NCBI GenBank assembly: GCA_018907035.1
Contig: JACCIC010000152.1
Coordinates: 301,001-365,000, forward strand
Direction: 5' to 3'
DNA from: Sycobia sp. Sy_11
Lineage: Eukaryota > Arthropoda > Insecta > Hymenoptera > Epichrysomallidae
DNA length: 64,000 nt
Below, in pieces: positions 36,342-49,717 of this stretch. Every line of letters starts with the position of its first letter. Position 1 is the first letter of the stretch. Under the pieces are notes generated by a model. That model saw nothing but the letters and a program-made list of their open reading frames with translations. It had not been told where the DNA came from and did not search any database. The translations under genes were made by a program, and so were the position numbers.

Positions 36342-37400
36342 CATTGGTATATTTATACTGATTTTCACATTGCTGCAAAGTTCCAAGCGAATTTATCGGT
36401 GAGTTTGAAGCTGAGAATATTTGGAAAATTATTCGTTCAAAATTATTCTCAAATTCTCGCACGGATTTACTTAAAATTTTGTACGAGATCAAATTTATTA
36501 AAAAAAAAAAAAAAGAAACAAACATGAACTAAAAACAAAAAATAATAAAAAATCAATTAATTCATGAAGTAATTAAATAATATAGATGTTAACCCACACA
36601 ATTTAAACCTCGATTTATATCTGTTCAGTGCCTAAAGAAGCGACGCCAGTGCTCGACAAAAAAAGTTTATCTATTTCAATACAAGTATGATATATATATA
36701 TATAATAATGCCCATAATGACAATGAAACACCATTGTATGACAAATACACGTAATATCATCTGACATTGTACTGCCATAACGATCATTACATACTTACAT
36801 TGAAAGTAACAAATATTTTTATCCGGATGGCGCAAGAAGAGATTACAATTCAGCCTTACAGTGAGCTCTCCGCGCAAAATAATTAATTATAAAATGAACA
36901 CGTGTAATGAAAGAAGAAAAAACCTCCAATTCGATTATTTTTTACATTCGGCATTAATCAGAGAGCATTTAAATATAACAATTAAAGCAAGACTGAGTCC
37001 CATCTATCGTAGGAAACCACTAGCTTTATTTCCCTCTAGCTTATTCGGTGCATCGACACACGTGCGTCCTACGTTTTCATTATCGCGGAGCAATTTTTTT
37101 CAGATCATTAAACCAATAATTCACTTTCAAATCTCATTATTAATTGAAAATCGAGCGCCGCGCGCAGACACTTTGGAAAACAATTAGATGCTCGCAGGCA
37201 ATAATAATATTTATTCGACGCCGACGACTATAATCGCTTGTTTTATGCGTGGATAACTCGGCGCGATCGTCGGGAGAGAGCGAAAAATTAAAATTTATAA
37301 TTTCATTGATTTTTTACCTTGACGAATCGTGAAAAAACGACTACACGGCCAGTATAATGCCGCGGCCAAAATAGGCGAATGATGTATGGCGCGGAGTTCG
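35301..37400. other. AT-rich non-coding, AT tract at 36281-36338
   Basis: Poly-A-rich patches lie near 35373-35401, 35800 and 36500. A plus-strand frame at 36861-37187 (108 residues) has no recognisable motif. No exon is supported. Confidence 0.5.
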
Positions 37401-37408
37401 CTATTCGA

Positions 37409-37435
37409 TTCTCTCTTTCATTCTCTCTCACTCTC

Positions 37436-37483
<48 letters not shown>

Positions 37484-38000
37484 CTGGAGAAAAATAACTT
37501 ACACTACATCGGTACACCGACGCTGAAGAAAAATATACACACACACATATATATATATCTATATTCGGTGGAGAAAAAAAGCGCGCGAAGTTGAAACATC
37601 GACAGGATCTCTTTCTTCTCCTCGTTCATTCTCTCTGTCGCCGTCGCTCCGCGCCCCGCCCCCCCCCCGCTCGTGCAAAAGCCGAATGCAGCAAGGACAA
37701 CGGGAGCGCGCGGGGGAGGGGGGGGGGAGCCCCTTCCGCACGGCGCGGCTTTTTAGATCTAATTAGTTGTCGCCGGCCGTCTTGTCGCTCTCGCGCCCAA
37801 AGAGGCCGACTCCATTTAACTGACACGCGGCGCAGCGAGCGGACGCTGACGCGGGGCCAAGGCACCTTGTGCCCGACGCGGGCGCCCTCCCTCGAGAACC
37901 CGCCCGTTCCCGCGGCACTCGGCATCCCCGAGATCGGCTACCTCTCCCGTCTCCTCTATATATGTGTGTGTGCAATGTACACACACACACACACACACAC
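37409..38000. promoter_or_regulatory. CT tract plus CpG-rich pocket
   Basis: A (CT)n tract at about 37409-37480 is followed by a GC-rich, CpG-rich segment (37590-37960) with long C and G runs near 37658 and 37717, ending in (GT/CA)n at about 37965-38000. The composition resembles the putative promoter region at 16.8-18.3 kb. It could be an alternative promoter or simply a GC-rich low-complexity island. Confidence 0.3.
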
Positions 38001-39298
38001 GCTTATATGCATTTATATAGTTTCGACAGATTTCTCTATAGACCTGGGCTTTTTTATCGGAGGTCCAGGGCGTTTGCTTCTTTTTCTTTCGGATCGAGAA
38101 ATTTTCTCTCTCTCTCTCTCGACTTTTAAAATGATTTTCATAAACATTTACTTTACTTAAATATAGACTTTTAAGGCGATGTGAAATAACAAAAACAGAA
38201 ATTTAATTATTGAAAGAAATCGTCCATATAAATATATAAATACGTATATAAAATAATTAAATTTAAAATGACGGAATATTTACCTTATTTAATTCACTTT
38301 ATACCAATGCAATTTAGTAGAATCAGGTACGTAACGAATTAAGATGTCAAAAAAGAAACTTGAAAATAAATATATTATGTAGAAATATATTACAAACATA
38401 TATATGCTGGACAAGACTGGCTCCAATACATAAAATTCTTTTAATGGATAATTTTAAGTGCACGGATTGAAAAAGAGACGGGCGATAATAAATTGTATTT
38501 TATAAATTTAGCAATTAAAGCTTTTGCAATGCTTAGCCAACGTACTTACAGATAGTAGAGGACGTAAACCACAATTATGAGCGTCCTTAAATTGAATACT
38601 CTGAATTTTATATTTTTCGATATTAAAAAAGTGTCGGTTGTTTTTGTCAATATATTTCAGAAAATTCGCTGAGTAAAATTTTGCAAATTAGATGCATATT
38701 ATCATTACTTTTTCCACGTTAACGTTCAAAATTCAAAATTGTAAAAAAGTTCGTAAAATTCTTTTCAAATTATATTATAAATATTTATGTCAAATAATAA
38801 TAGATATTAAATACTTTAAAAAATGTCAATTCTAAATTAAATCATTAAAAAATATATATATATAATCTAAAAATTTAATAATTTAAAATTATTTAACTTC
38901 TAAAATTTTCGAATCTTCAAGAGTCTGAGACTTATTTTACAATTTTTACATTCGTTTTTCAAAGGATAATTTAAAAATATTATGAATTATTTTTAAATTG
39001 TTAGTAAAATATTTGGAAAATCATTGTTAAAGTTTTTTTATTTCGTCACTATTTTTTAATATGCCATTACCACCATACTTTTATTATGAAACATTTTTAT
39101 TTTTAATAAAAATGAAATTTATTTCTGCATTAATAATAGGTCATGTAATAAGTTTATATTTATAACGTTTTTGAAAGTTATAGATCATTTTTTTGCGTTC
39201 TAAATCATATTTCATTATAAATAATTACTTGAATAAACATATTTTATTGTAGGGAGCTTTTAGAATATTGTAAAATTTATGCCATTGTCTTGTTTCAG
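38001..39298. other. AT-rich non-coding, nothing recognised
   Basis: Very AT-rich, intron-like sequence ending in a polypyrimidine tract and AG acceptor at 39297-39298. Confidence 0.5.
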
Positions 39299-39353
39299 GA
39301 AGCGGAACTGTTATAGTTAATCATCAAGTTCATAATCTTCTTTATAAAAAATG
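39299..39353 (+). CDS. Candidate 55-nt exon with strong splice sites
   Basis: A textbook acceptor (CCATTGTCTTGTTTCAG|G) and a good donor (ATG|GTAAGC) bound 55 nt. Two readings are possible. In the phase-1 frame, the only one of the three open throughout, it encodes SGTVIVNHQVHNLLYKK and ends in phase 2. Both upstream candidate exons (ending 19129 and 22781) end in phase 1 and would give Arg or Gly at the junction. Alternatively it is a leader exon whose last three bases are the start ATG (context AAAAATG), continuing in phase 0 to 39491. No homologue is recognised. Confidence 0.3.
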
Positions 39354-39490
39354 GTAAGCAGTACATGAAATAACTTTTTTAAATACATTTAGTAAAGTAA
39401 TAAAAACTATCTATTTCGATATTGAACTGGTTTTCCTCGGTTTTTATTTTCGCTTTTTCTTCAGTATCAGTCTAAATCCATTTTTTGCAG

Positions 39491-39673
39491 AACACACCTC
39501 ATAGACTCTCCCAAGCATATAAATATATTATTTTGAACGTTAAATCATATATTTTCTTACGGGACAAATTTGAAAATAATTTCGGCTTGATGTATGGCTT
39601 CGATAACGAGCAATCCGTAGATAAATTCGATATTATGATATTAGGTATGCGTGCAGCGAACGGCAATCCATAG
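39491..39673 (+). CDS. Candidate exon, unrecognised protein
   Basis: A T-rich acceptor (CCATTTTTTGCAG|AAC) opens a 60-codon frame beginning NTPHRLSQAYKYIIL and containing FGLMYGFDNEQSVDKFD, stopping at TAG 39671-39673. Joined in phase 0 to the ATG at 39351-39353, it would give a 61-residue protein across a 137-nt intron. A donor-like TTAG|GTATGC at 39644/39645 offers a phase-1 exit instead. A second good acceptor lies at 39464 (CTTTTTCTTCAG). No family is recognised and chance is not excluded. Confidence 0.25.
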   Translation, partial: NTPHRLSQAYKYIILNVKSYIFLRDKFENNFGLMYGFDNEQSVDKFDIMILGMRAANGNP

Positions 39674-39720
39674 AGCTCGTTCGAATACATAATTAATTAA
39701 TTTCCACGATCGTATATCAG

Positions 39721-39941
39721 CTCAGATTGCGGGCATGTCCGGCATTAAATTACAATATGGGATGAAATGCCAAAAATTCGGATACTTCCGAAATACGTAT
39801 ATGTCGTTCGCCTCCTTAATAAGGCCCCCTAATAAAAGGAAGTGTCGACAATTCCGGATCGATGATTTTATAGTCCGACAGATCCTTATAAAGACGGGGA
39901 CCATCCGCCCGCCCAATACCCATAGATGTGTAGATGTGCGG

Positions 39942-39943
<2 letters not shown>
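39721..39943 (+). CDS. Candidate exon, unrecognised
   Basis: After ATCAG| at 39720, the phase-1 frame is open through AGMSGIKLQYGMKCQKFGYF and IRPPNKRKC to the AT tract at 39944. It would follow the donor at 39645 across a 76-nt intron in frame. The acceptor's pyrimidine tract is weak, and the frame runs into the microsatellite without an evident donor. The minus strand is also open here, which weakens the case. Confidence 0.15.
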
Positions 39944-39987
<44 letters not shown>

Positions 39988-40148
39988 CGCGGGCGAGCTG
40001 TGTTTAAAAAGCCAATCGCCTCTCAAAACAACAACGCGCGCATCCTCCTTTCATTCACCAAAAGTCGAAAAGTTCATTCATCGGCTTATAAATCTCCCTC
40101 TATTAGCCATTCCCTCATCAAATTACCTCGGATTTCGCCGGTGACTAT

Positions 40149-40193
<45 letters not shown>

Positions 40194-40480
40194 TGTGTAC
40201 ACGCCGAATTCTCACCGCGAGAGCATTAACGAAGGAATTCCTGGCTCATTTTTGTTTTTTTTTTATAGTTTCTTTTTTTCGTTTTCTTATTTCTCTACGG
40301 AAGACTCATTCACGAGGCGTGTATTAAGAGTATATTTAAAGCGCGCGCGCGCGCGTGTGTGTTTAGGAGACTCCAGCGGCGGGCGCGGCGGGACAGACGA
40401 GTATATTATAGGAAATCACGGGCATCGAGACGCGTATATATAAGAAGTGTGGAACACGATCCCGGAAAGCGATCTTTCGC

Positions 40481-40537
<57 letters not shown>

Positions 40538-40770
40538 TGTATCGATGAGATCGATAGATGTAAGGCGCGAGATCGCCGACCGGAGATAGCGCGGAGAACG
40601 ACGCCGGAGACGCGCAGCCCCAGGGCGGCGGTCCCGACGGTGCGCCCCCCCCCCTTCCGTCGTTAGTCCATGCGGCACATTCTGGTTGTCTATGTGTACA
40701 ATGCGGACTAACTGTTATATATTATACCAAATATGTAGGGGGTGAACGAGGAGAGTCGATGTATTTATAT

Positions 40771-40829
<59 letters not shown>

Positions 40830-41477
40830 GACCGTCTGCCGCAGGGATTTTACAGTTAAATTAATTGAAAATTAGACGGTAACCGGCGGAGGGGGGGTCG
40901 GAGTGGCGCCACACCTGGATACAATTACGTTGCAAACGCGATCGCCACCGATCGTGTAAACGAAATTACTGTAATGTTGTGTGTTCATACAATGTGGACT
41001 GTTTTTGAAAATGCCCGGATAATTATATATATATAATGTGCATCAAGGTAAGTATCTATATAACAAAAAGTACACTAGTAAATTGTGGTGTTTTTGTTTG
41101 TTAGTTTTGAACTTGGGAAGGGGGGGGGGTGATCGTTTCTAGATGCGAGTATATATACCTTGTAAACGCGAGCATCATTATGACCCCTTATGGTGTTTTT
41201 CAAAATCGAATTTTCATAATATTGTATTACCTGGAAGACTCGGAAAGTTTTTTTTTTTTTGTTTCTTTATTAAGGAGGATTTGCCACAAAGACCTGGATA
41301 TATCTGAGAGATTTGCTATCTGCGCGCTGGAAAAATTTTGAATTCAATGTCTCTATAACGAAAAAATCATTTTCAATTATTTGGTTTTTATTTAATTTAT
41401 TTGTTACTGCGAGAAATTTCCAATCCACTCGCGTATATAAAACGCTTATGATCTACTTAAAGGGAATAGTAATTAAG

Positions 41478-41534
<57 letters not shown>

Positions 41535-41671
41535 TATCCGGATATAAATATTATATTATTAAATATCCTGCTATAAACACTTTAAGTGTGCAATTTGCAT
41601 GTGGGGTGTGTGTGTGTGTGTGTGTGTGTGTAAATATACATATATATAAAAAATATATATATATATATATA
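39944..41671. repeat. Microsatellite cluster with a GC pocket
   Basis: AT runs at about 39944-39984, 40487-40533, 40776-40828, 41479-41530 and 41650-41671. (GT)n at about 40153-40199 and 41609-41632, and a CG run passing into GT near 40341-40362. A GC-rich unique segment lies at 40555-40680, with runs of C near 40646 and G near 40890 and 41119. Confidence 0.9.
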
Positions 41672-42601
41672 CTTCTAAAACTTAAATATCTTTAATGCTC
41701 AAATAAGATGTTTCCTCAGTCGTTGATCTATCGCCATTCTGAACATTCAATTTCTCTTGCCATTTATGTTACCATTTTTGTTACTGCGAAGGCTTTACTA
41801 TCTCATCAATATATACATACACATATTCTTATGCATAACATATATTGTTTGAGGTTCATTAATTCATGTATTTGCAAGTATGCAACTCGCATTATTCTTG
41901 AAGGTGCTTGAAATAATGAGTGTCGAATTTAACGCTGTTTGTCATTATATACCTGATTATTCCTATATATTATCAACGCCTCCAAATAATAGTCCATTTT
42001 TTTCCCTTTAATTTCCCTTACAGATACACCTGATTGAAACTATAATATTATATTACATCAGCCATTTAAATAATATCGGCTGAAAGTATATAACTGGCCG
42101 GTTCAATGTCTTATTTAAATTGATAGGTTATATGAATTCGCAAAACATGAAAATCTGATTATATACTTTAGCAACTATATATATATATATATATACCTAC
42201 ACATACGTGCGATATTTCTTAACCATAGATATAAAAGTAAACATACATGTATTTTATCTAAAATTATAAAATCCTATCGGTCGCCTCGAGTCCATTGGAA
42301 ATTTTAATGAACGCGTAATGAAATTACCGAGGAATACGCAGTCTTTACAAGTGTATATATATAATCTACATATACAAACGTTACCATTGATTTCATATCT
42401 AGAAATTTAATGCGCTCCATTAATATTGTGTGTATTTGTGTGTAATATAAATGAGCTATATTTAAGAGGTGATGGAAACATTGAAAACTATTTTGCAATT
42501 TAAGATTTTCCAATCGATCCTTCATGTGGCACCCGACGTGATTTCCTGACCCATTTTAATAATTTAAAACACGTAATAGGTGTGTCGCTAATTATATATA
42601 C

Positions 42602-42653
<52 letters not shown>

Positions 42654-43159
42654 CAAATAATGACGATTGAAACTTTAGAATTTTCATAATAAATATTGTG
42701 CGCTCGCTTCTACAGTTAATATTCAATGCATTCAGGTTCTAAACTATTTATTCCAAATATTTATCATTAAGTAGCCTACATAAATAGAATGATTCGTAAC
42801 AGTTTATGTTAATAATATTTTTACGTATGATTTGAGGATCAGCAATATTTTAACATGTATATATCAATTTTATCTATATATGTATTTATTGTTAGATGCT
42901 ATGACTACTAAAACGATGAAATTACAATTAGCAATCATAAGTGAAAGACCGAATTTTGAAAATCTTTATATAGATATATAATAAAACTTCTCATATAAAT
43001 ATTTTATTATATACGTGAAGAGTTTATTTAATTTTTTCTAGTACTGTTAGATTGATGTTTAAAATTTCATTTTATGTATCTGCAGATTCCGATTTTTTAA
43101 AAATGCCTAATTTAATTAGTACAAGCTATGAGAATCATTTTACTTCTATAAATATTTAC
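41672..43159. other. AT-rich non-coding; AT tract at 42616-42651
   Basis: No gene is supported. A CATA-to-AT compound tract lies at about 42598-42651. Short frames at 41708-41911 and 42304-42525 are unrecognised. Confidence 0.5.
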
Positions 43160-43405
43160 ACTAAACAGGAACTGTTCTAATATCAAGTAAATATTTATTT
43201 GCTTTTTATCAAGTAAACAATTTTCTTAAATTAAAAAAATATTCACTAGACTTAAGAGACGACGTGGTTTGTTTTATGTTGACTCTTCTTTCATTATGTA
43301 AAAACTTCTTTCCTTAAAGAAGATACTTTCACAATTTAGGAAAATAATTTACCTGGTACAAAACATGAAAATATTTACTTAATAACAGATTTTTTTCAGT
43401 GTATA
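43160..43405 (+). mobile_element. MITE family F, copy 1
   Basis: AATATCAAGTAAATATTT near 43180 and its inverse AAATATTTACTTAATAACAG near 43370 form terminal inverted repeats, ending in TTTTTTTCAGTG. The middle contains AATATTCACTAGACTTAAGA and ACGTGGTTTG, which recur in inverse orientation at 51570-51785. Confidence 0.75.
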
Positions 43406-43571
43406 GATTTACTAATTTAAAATTCTAAACGTATATACTTGACTAATGTTACTTGTCAATCATATCATGTCAGATCGAATAGAGAATAGATTTTCTTACT
43501 TAAGATAATAAAATAAATTAATATGTATATGAATTATAACATTTACTGACAAGTCATATGTATCATATAAT

Positions 43572-43584
<13 letters not shown>

Positions 43585-43630
<46 letters not shown>
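43585..43630. repeat. (AT)n microsatellite
   Basis: A short CATA stretch passing into a pure AT run. Confidence 0.95.
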
Positions 43631-43633
<3 letters not shown>

Positions 43634-44004
43634 ATTTACTTAAAATTATACATGATTGCACTATATAACCGCATTTATAATATAAATGATATTATAATGT
43701 AAACTATCGACATTAGGGCTATAGTTGAACCATAAAAATTAAAGAGAATTCTAGAATCGTCAATGTAAAACAATATAATTGCCATTATATATTGTAATTT
43801 TTTTCAACGATCAATTTCAATTCGTTCGTAAACCGCATCCTAAATTATATGCATATACGGCACCGATCGTTCTTCGAAGGAAATGTTTCTTATTTTCTTT
43901 AAGTGTGCATCATTAAACAAAAAGGTACATATAATATATATTAATGAAATAAACCTTTCTCTTTCGGTGATTATCCATTAATCGCGAGTAAAAAGCCGGG
44001 GACT

Positions 44005-44005
<1 letters not shown>
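43631..44005. other. Non-coding, nothing recognised
   Basis: AT-rich sequence leading into the GA tract. No feature is supported. Confidence 0.4.
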
Positions 44006-44009
<4 letters not shown>

Positions 44010-44078
<69 letters not shown>

Positions 44079-44714
44079 GAGAAGGAGTTGAGATGCGAGG
44101 AGGGGTTAAAAAAAGGCAAACATAAGAGTAAAGAGGAAGGAGGACTCATCCGCGCTTTTAAAAGCGACATTCGACGGCATTAACGACGCGATTTATAGCA
44201 AAATAATTTGAGTGCAAAAAAGAAAGAAGGAAAAAAGAAGTGGAAAAGAAAAGGATAATCTATATATATCTATGATAGCTACGGTGGCAACGAACGGTGA
44301 TGTATCAAGGTTCCAGCGAGAAGAACGTGTCGCTTGTAATTTCGTCCTCCTCCCCCGGCCCTCCCTCCTTCTCGCCCGCCCTCGGCCACCTTCCCTCGTT
44401 TTCTCCTCTCTCGCTCCCTCACCCTCTCTCTCTCTCTCTCTCTCTCCCTCTCTCTCTCGCTCTTTCTCTCCTTTTCCCTGTCTTTTTCTTTCTGCGCCCG
44501 CTCTTGCGTGGCCGGGCCAGCGGCGGCAAATTAATGTTCTTCATTTACAAACCAAAGTAGGCGGTGTGGTGACAGTGCGCGGAGCGAGCGCGCGGGGCGA
44601 GCCGCGAGAGGGACCAGTCCCCGGCATCACGAGCCTATATTTGATATGTCCCTGCGCACTACACACACTATATATATATATATATATATATACACGCGCG
44701 CGCGCGCGGTGTGT

Positions 44715-44762
<48 letters not shown>

Positions 44763-44775
44763 CGTGTGTGTGTAG
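44010..44775. promoter_or_regulatory. GA tract, CT tract, CpG pocket and GT tract
   Basis: (GA)n at about 44010-44069 (one of the longest here), a CT-rich stretch at about 44400-44490, a CpG-rich unique segment at about 44500-44625, an AT run at about 44668-44692, a CG run, then (GT)n at about 44708-44774. The frames on both strands are low-complexity. The layout resembles 16.8-18.3 kb, so a regulatory role is possible but unproven. Confidence 0.3.
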
Positions 44776-45263
44776 CTGCCGCCGTCGGTGCTGCTCAGCT
44801 GATGGTACCGCGTCCGTTTTAATACGCGCGGTCGATTGTATTATTATTACGGCATTCGCGGGAAATAGCGATCGGATGACGCGATTCGCTATATATTCAC
44901 TTGTCCGCCTATCACATACATGCATAACATACACATATGTATATAAAATAATCTTCCGATGCGAAAATGAGTAACCTGCGCGTGCGCGTGCTTTATTACA
45001 CGTACATCATGTGTTTTACGTGTGCGGTGTTGGTTTTTCAACGTTATCCATCCAGGACCCCAAAGCTATACGCGAATGTATACATATACAGACAGAGAGC
45101 CCACCTCAAAGCTCCGTGTATATATATATATATATATAGATTCAAGACGGATATAATATACATAGTATGGTAGCCTTTGGGAGGAGATTTTAATTGAGTA
45201 TAAATTATTTATTTATGAAGATATTAAGTCTACCGAACGGTGGCTGGTGTTGATTGAAACTTG

Positions 45264-45359
<96 letters not shown>

Positions 45360-46164
45360 AATAAAGGAGAAACCAAAGGATGTGGCGAAGGTTATGCATG
45401 GCGGACGCCTTAAAGAGTTTATTCTCTCCTCCCGTTTCTTTTTCCTTTCCTCCTCTTTCTCTCGTTTAAAACTCGCCTGAAAAACATTAAAACGGAGTAG
45501 CTAATGGTTATGCAAAATAACACACGCCGAATATGGGGGACTCTTTTCTTGTTGCTATTAAAAAATAATAAAAAATCGAAAAAAATTTTTTCTTAAAATA
45601 TAAAATAAAATAAGAAATACGAATGCTCTCTGATGAATACTTGAATTTGATTATTTTTTCACGTATAGGTGACCAAAAATTCTGCGTAATAATGATCGGT
45701 TATGGTTTTCCATTGGATGCTGTGGATTGCGCGTAAATGGCTTTTTCCAGGTATCAAAATCAAGATGATACTCTTCTCTAGAATTCATCTGCATTCAATT
45801 CTCTATAAATTTACTAAAATTTTTAGATGTACAAATCATAACAAAATTTGCCATCTACATATATATAATTTGGTTAATATAAAAATATAAGCAATACCAT
45901 TTTTATATAACCGCGAGTTCGTATTAAGCAAGTCCTGCGCCGGCCGGTATAATGATATTCTGAAACTACACACGTGATGGCTTTCGTATCATTCCCCCAA
46001 CTCCCTTAATTTCCTCTGTAAACCGCGAAACTTCTCAGCCTTTTGTATATAAATCACATTGGAAGAACTACACTGTCAGAGAATATAGATATGTCGCATT
46101 CTTTTGAATCGCCTTCGAGCATCATATGGCGATAGTTCAAAATCGCGTCTCTCAACGCGAACGC

Positions 46165-46249
<85 letters not shown>

Positions 46250-46985
46250 TTTATTCTAAATTATACGATGACTATGTGTATTAAGTATTTTTTTCCTCTA
46301 TAATATATATCTTTAAAAGCGCGTCGTAAAAAGGGGTAAATCGAATTTTAATGCAAGCACACGGGCAACGGGCTCGTCGTCGGCTGCAGAATACATATAC
46401 CTGTATCTCTCTCCCTTTCCGTCTTCGTTTCTCCTCGTCTCTTGCTGTTTCTCCGCTATAAGCGAAGGTCGAAGTCGAGAGGAGAGAATAATGTCGCCCA
46501 CGCGCGATGCTCGCGGATGCCATCGATTGAGTTGCCCTGGCTAACGATATAACGATCTCAATCTCTTTCTACCCCAGCCGGGGCCCGAGTGTCGAGCAGC
46601 TCGTGTATTGTGGTGTATAGATATAGCAGTATACACCGCACAAGCATCTTGAAATTTACCCTTTGTTCTGAATATAATAGTATACAATAAAGCAATATAA
46701 CACAACTACTTCAATTAAAAGTTGAGACGATAGAATTTTTTTTGTCCTTCGACCAAAAAATATCCTCTAACATCAATATGGAAATAAGTTATCAAACTTA
46801 AATTTGGTGCGAATAAAGTTGCTGTTTATTATCTATTTGCTTAAAAAAATCTTCAAGTAAATTCGTGAAACACTGAGAAAATAAAATATTTTGGTTATGA
46901 AGCTTGCCAAATGATCTCATAACTACACCGGTATACGAACCTGCTTGAAATGCAGAATCAACGTGTATGCGAATGCTTGCATATA

Positions 46986-47054
<69 letters not shown>

Positions 47055-47629
47055 AAGATGGAAAACTTTTTACTCGTCCGGTAAAAATGCAATAGTCGCG
47101 AAGTTGAAAACCGAGGATAGTATGCGAAAATTTATTTCTGTCCACCAGTATAATAAGTATACTTGCGTCGACTTACGATGTTGTTTATTACTCAATAACC
47201 TACTTTATTCCTCTGGAATAGTAAGTCATGATAAAATTTACGCAGTACAGGTGCAAGTATATATAGATGCTGGAGGAGTATATATATATATTATATGTAG
47301 CATGGGCGTAAAAATATAAATTTATGTCCGACTGCTGATGGTAGCCGTATGCTCAAGCGATACGGCCAGTAACGCAAGGATATATAGATGTACATAAAAT
47401 CACGTGCATTTTTTTTTAAAACAGTACAAGACTACAATTCAATTCGACGCGTGATCATTTAGGCAGTAAAAATCTTAATATTTTACATACAAGGTTAAAA
47501 GTGTATTTTTTTACTCAATGTGGACGCGCAAACTAGCATTTTATGATCATTAAAGCAGCGATTTCATTATATTTCTATTCGATTCTCATGAGTTTCAGAA
47601 CTCATACATACATACATACATACATTCAT

Positions 47630-47708
<79 letters not shown>

Positions 47709-48035
47709 CGTTATCCTATTTTAATGTAACACGGTACGAGATATACCATTAATAGTTTGGATCGTCGCCCCGCGAAAGAACTCATTAGTTCGAAATTCTT
47801 ATACCGATGGCTACCAACCACCGACGGCTACTTGAATTCGAAGCTATCTGCGGATTATCAGACCGCGTCGATTTATCTTTTATAAAATAAATCGTTAAAG
47901 CTACTCCTTTTACGTAAAAAAATGCTAATGAACTTTGCCCGGCAAAATATTATTTCTCTTTCAGAATTTGTCAGCGTCGCCATGTATGGATGTATATATA
48001 AAATCTGTGTATACATACATACATGCATACATACA

Positions 48036-48097
<62 letters not shown>

Positions 48098-48600
48098 TAT
48101 ATAACGGTATATTTATTGAGTCGGTGTCTTCTAATAAATTCACGTCCATGTCTATCGACTATGTGCCAATGTATAAGGAACTTTAACTCTTTTCAGCGCT
48201 ATTATTAATTCAAAAATGCCCATGACAGATTCGTTATTCCATTATGTATAAAATATACACATTATACACGGTGCTTTTTGATATTGTAAAAACTTTAAAT
48301 ACCGCAATAATAGAATATAGAAATTAGAATCGAGAAAATCAAATTATAATATATTTACTTTTACACACAAACACACTCACATTTATATTTGCGGATTTCT
48401 GTTTTATTTTCCTTATTTCCCTTATATTCCGCATTAATTTAACGTTTTATTTGCTACTGTCGGCGCGCGATGGGCCGTTACGAGTTCAGAAACCAAAATA
48501 CACACATACGTGTACGCGCGTGCGTGCACGCATGCATATATATATATAATATAAAACGAACGTTAGATTAGCAGATTTTTTAGAATTTCCTAGATTCTCC
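44776..48600. repeat. Non-coding with many simple repeats
   Basis: Repeats are AT at about 45119-45138, (CT)n then AT at 45267-45355, (CA)n at 46166-46247 (82 bp), AT at 46992-47051, CATA-CA-TA compound at 47606-47705 and CATA/AT at 48014-48094. The unique sequence between (45480-46160, 46260-46980, 47060-47600, 47710-48000, 48100-48600) holds no recognised gene. An acceptor-like TTTCTCTTTCAG lies at about 47953-47964 and a similar CTCTTTTCAG at about 48187-48196, without a convincing exon. Confidence 0.85.
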
Positions 48601-49033
48601 TTCTTTATTGTCGCGGTTATGTTCGGATACGGTAGAATATTTACCAGTCGACTACTTCTATTTCTACCGCGCGTACGCGCACAAGGATTCCGGGCGAGAA
48701 AAGGAGGATTCTATATAGCACGCACACGCACGCACACACATACACATACTCACCCAAATGCTCGTACACAAAATATAAGCACCGACTGCGGTTATACACG
48801 AAGCCCCGGCTGCGAGCCGCATTTGCGGCTAACGTTCGGGCGCAGGAGCGTGCGCCGCGCGTCTCCCGAGCGAAGGAGAGAGAAGGAAACGACAACGACA
48901 AAAAATGCAAATGCGCGGCAACGCTTATAATCGTCGCGCAATCCTTTGATAGGTGGGGGTCTAAATTGCCGATAATGCACACCCGGAGCTCGCGAGGATT
49001 TTCTCGGAATGCATGTATGTGTATATGTATGGA

Positions 49034-49103
<70 letters not shown>
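48601..49103. other. CpG-rich pocket ending in (AT)n(GA)n
   Basis: A GC-rich, CpG-rich unique segment (48660-48960) contains CACGCACG repeats near 48720-48745. A compound (AT)n(GA)n tract follows at about 49036-49103. No exon is supported. Confidence 0.5.
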
Positions 49104-49106
<3 letters not shown>

Positions 49107-49658
49107 TTAGTTCCCAAGACGGCTGGGTTAAAACTTTCTGCTGTAATATATACTAATAATATACACTTTTAAAAAATGTCTTTATTGGATATTGCGTGTA
49201 TTATATATATACTGTTTTATTTACCTTTCCCAAAGACCTTTCTGTATAGGTTATATCGGATTTTCAACACATTCAATTTTTTAAGGCAAAGTGTGATTGG
49301 CTCGTTTTTATTTGTGAAATTAAGTCGGCCGTATTCACAGAAAATTATACTGATGATATCGGACGATTCGCGAGTATATATACCTGTATATATACCAATA
49401 GATATAATCAAATGTCGCTGCTTAATAAACATATATGCTTATCACCAATAGGTATAAATAAGTCCGCTCGTGCGGCTGGGTAACGAGGCTGGACGGCTGG
49501 TACTCTCGCTCTCTGACCGGCAGGTGCGCGGCGTTCGGCTTCTTGCAGTCAAACGTTATTAGCTTGTAGAATTAAGTATGAGGAAGCGGGAATCTATGTC
49601 GCCTATAATTATAACCTATAACGGAATATGTTGTAAATAACGTTAACCTTTACCCTTG

Positions 49659-49717
<59 letters not shown>

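Noticed and set aside
45670..45750. Exon between an acceptor (TTTTTTCACGTATAG) and a donor-like CCAG|GTATCA
   Set aside because: Stop codons occur within a few codons in the phase that would be needed, and no other support exists.
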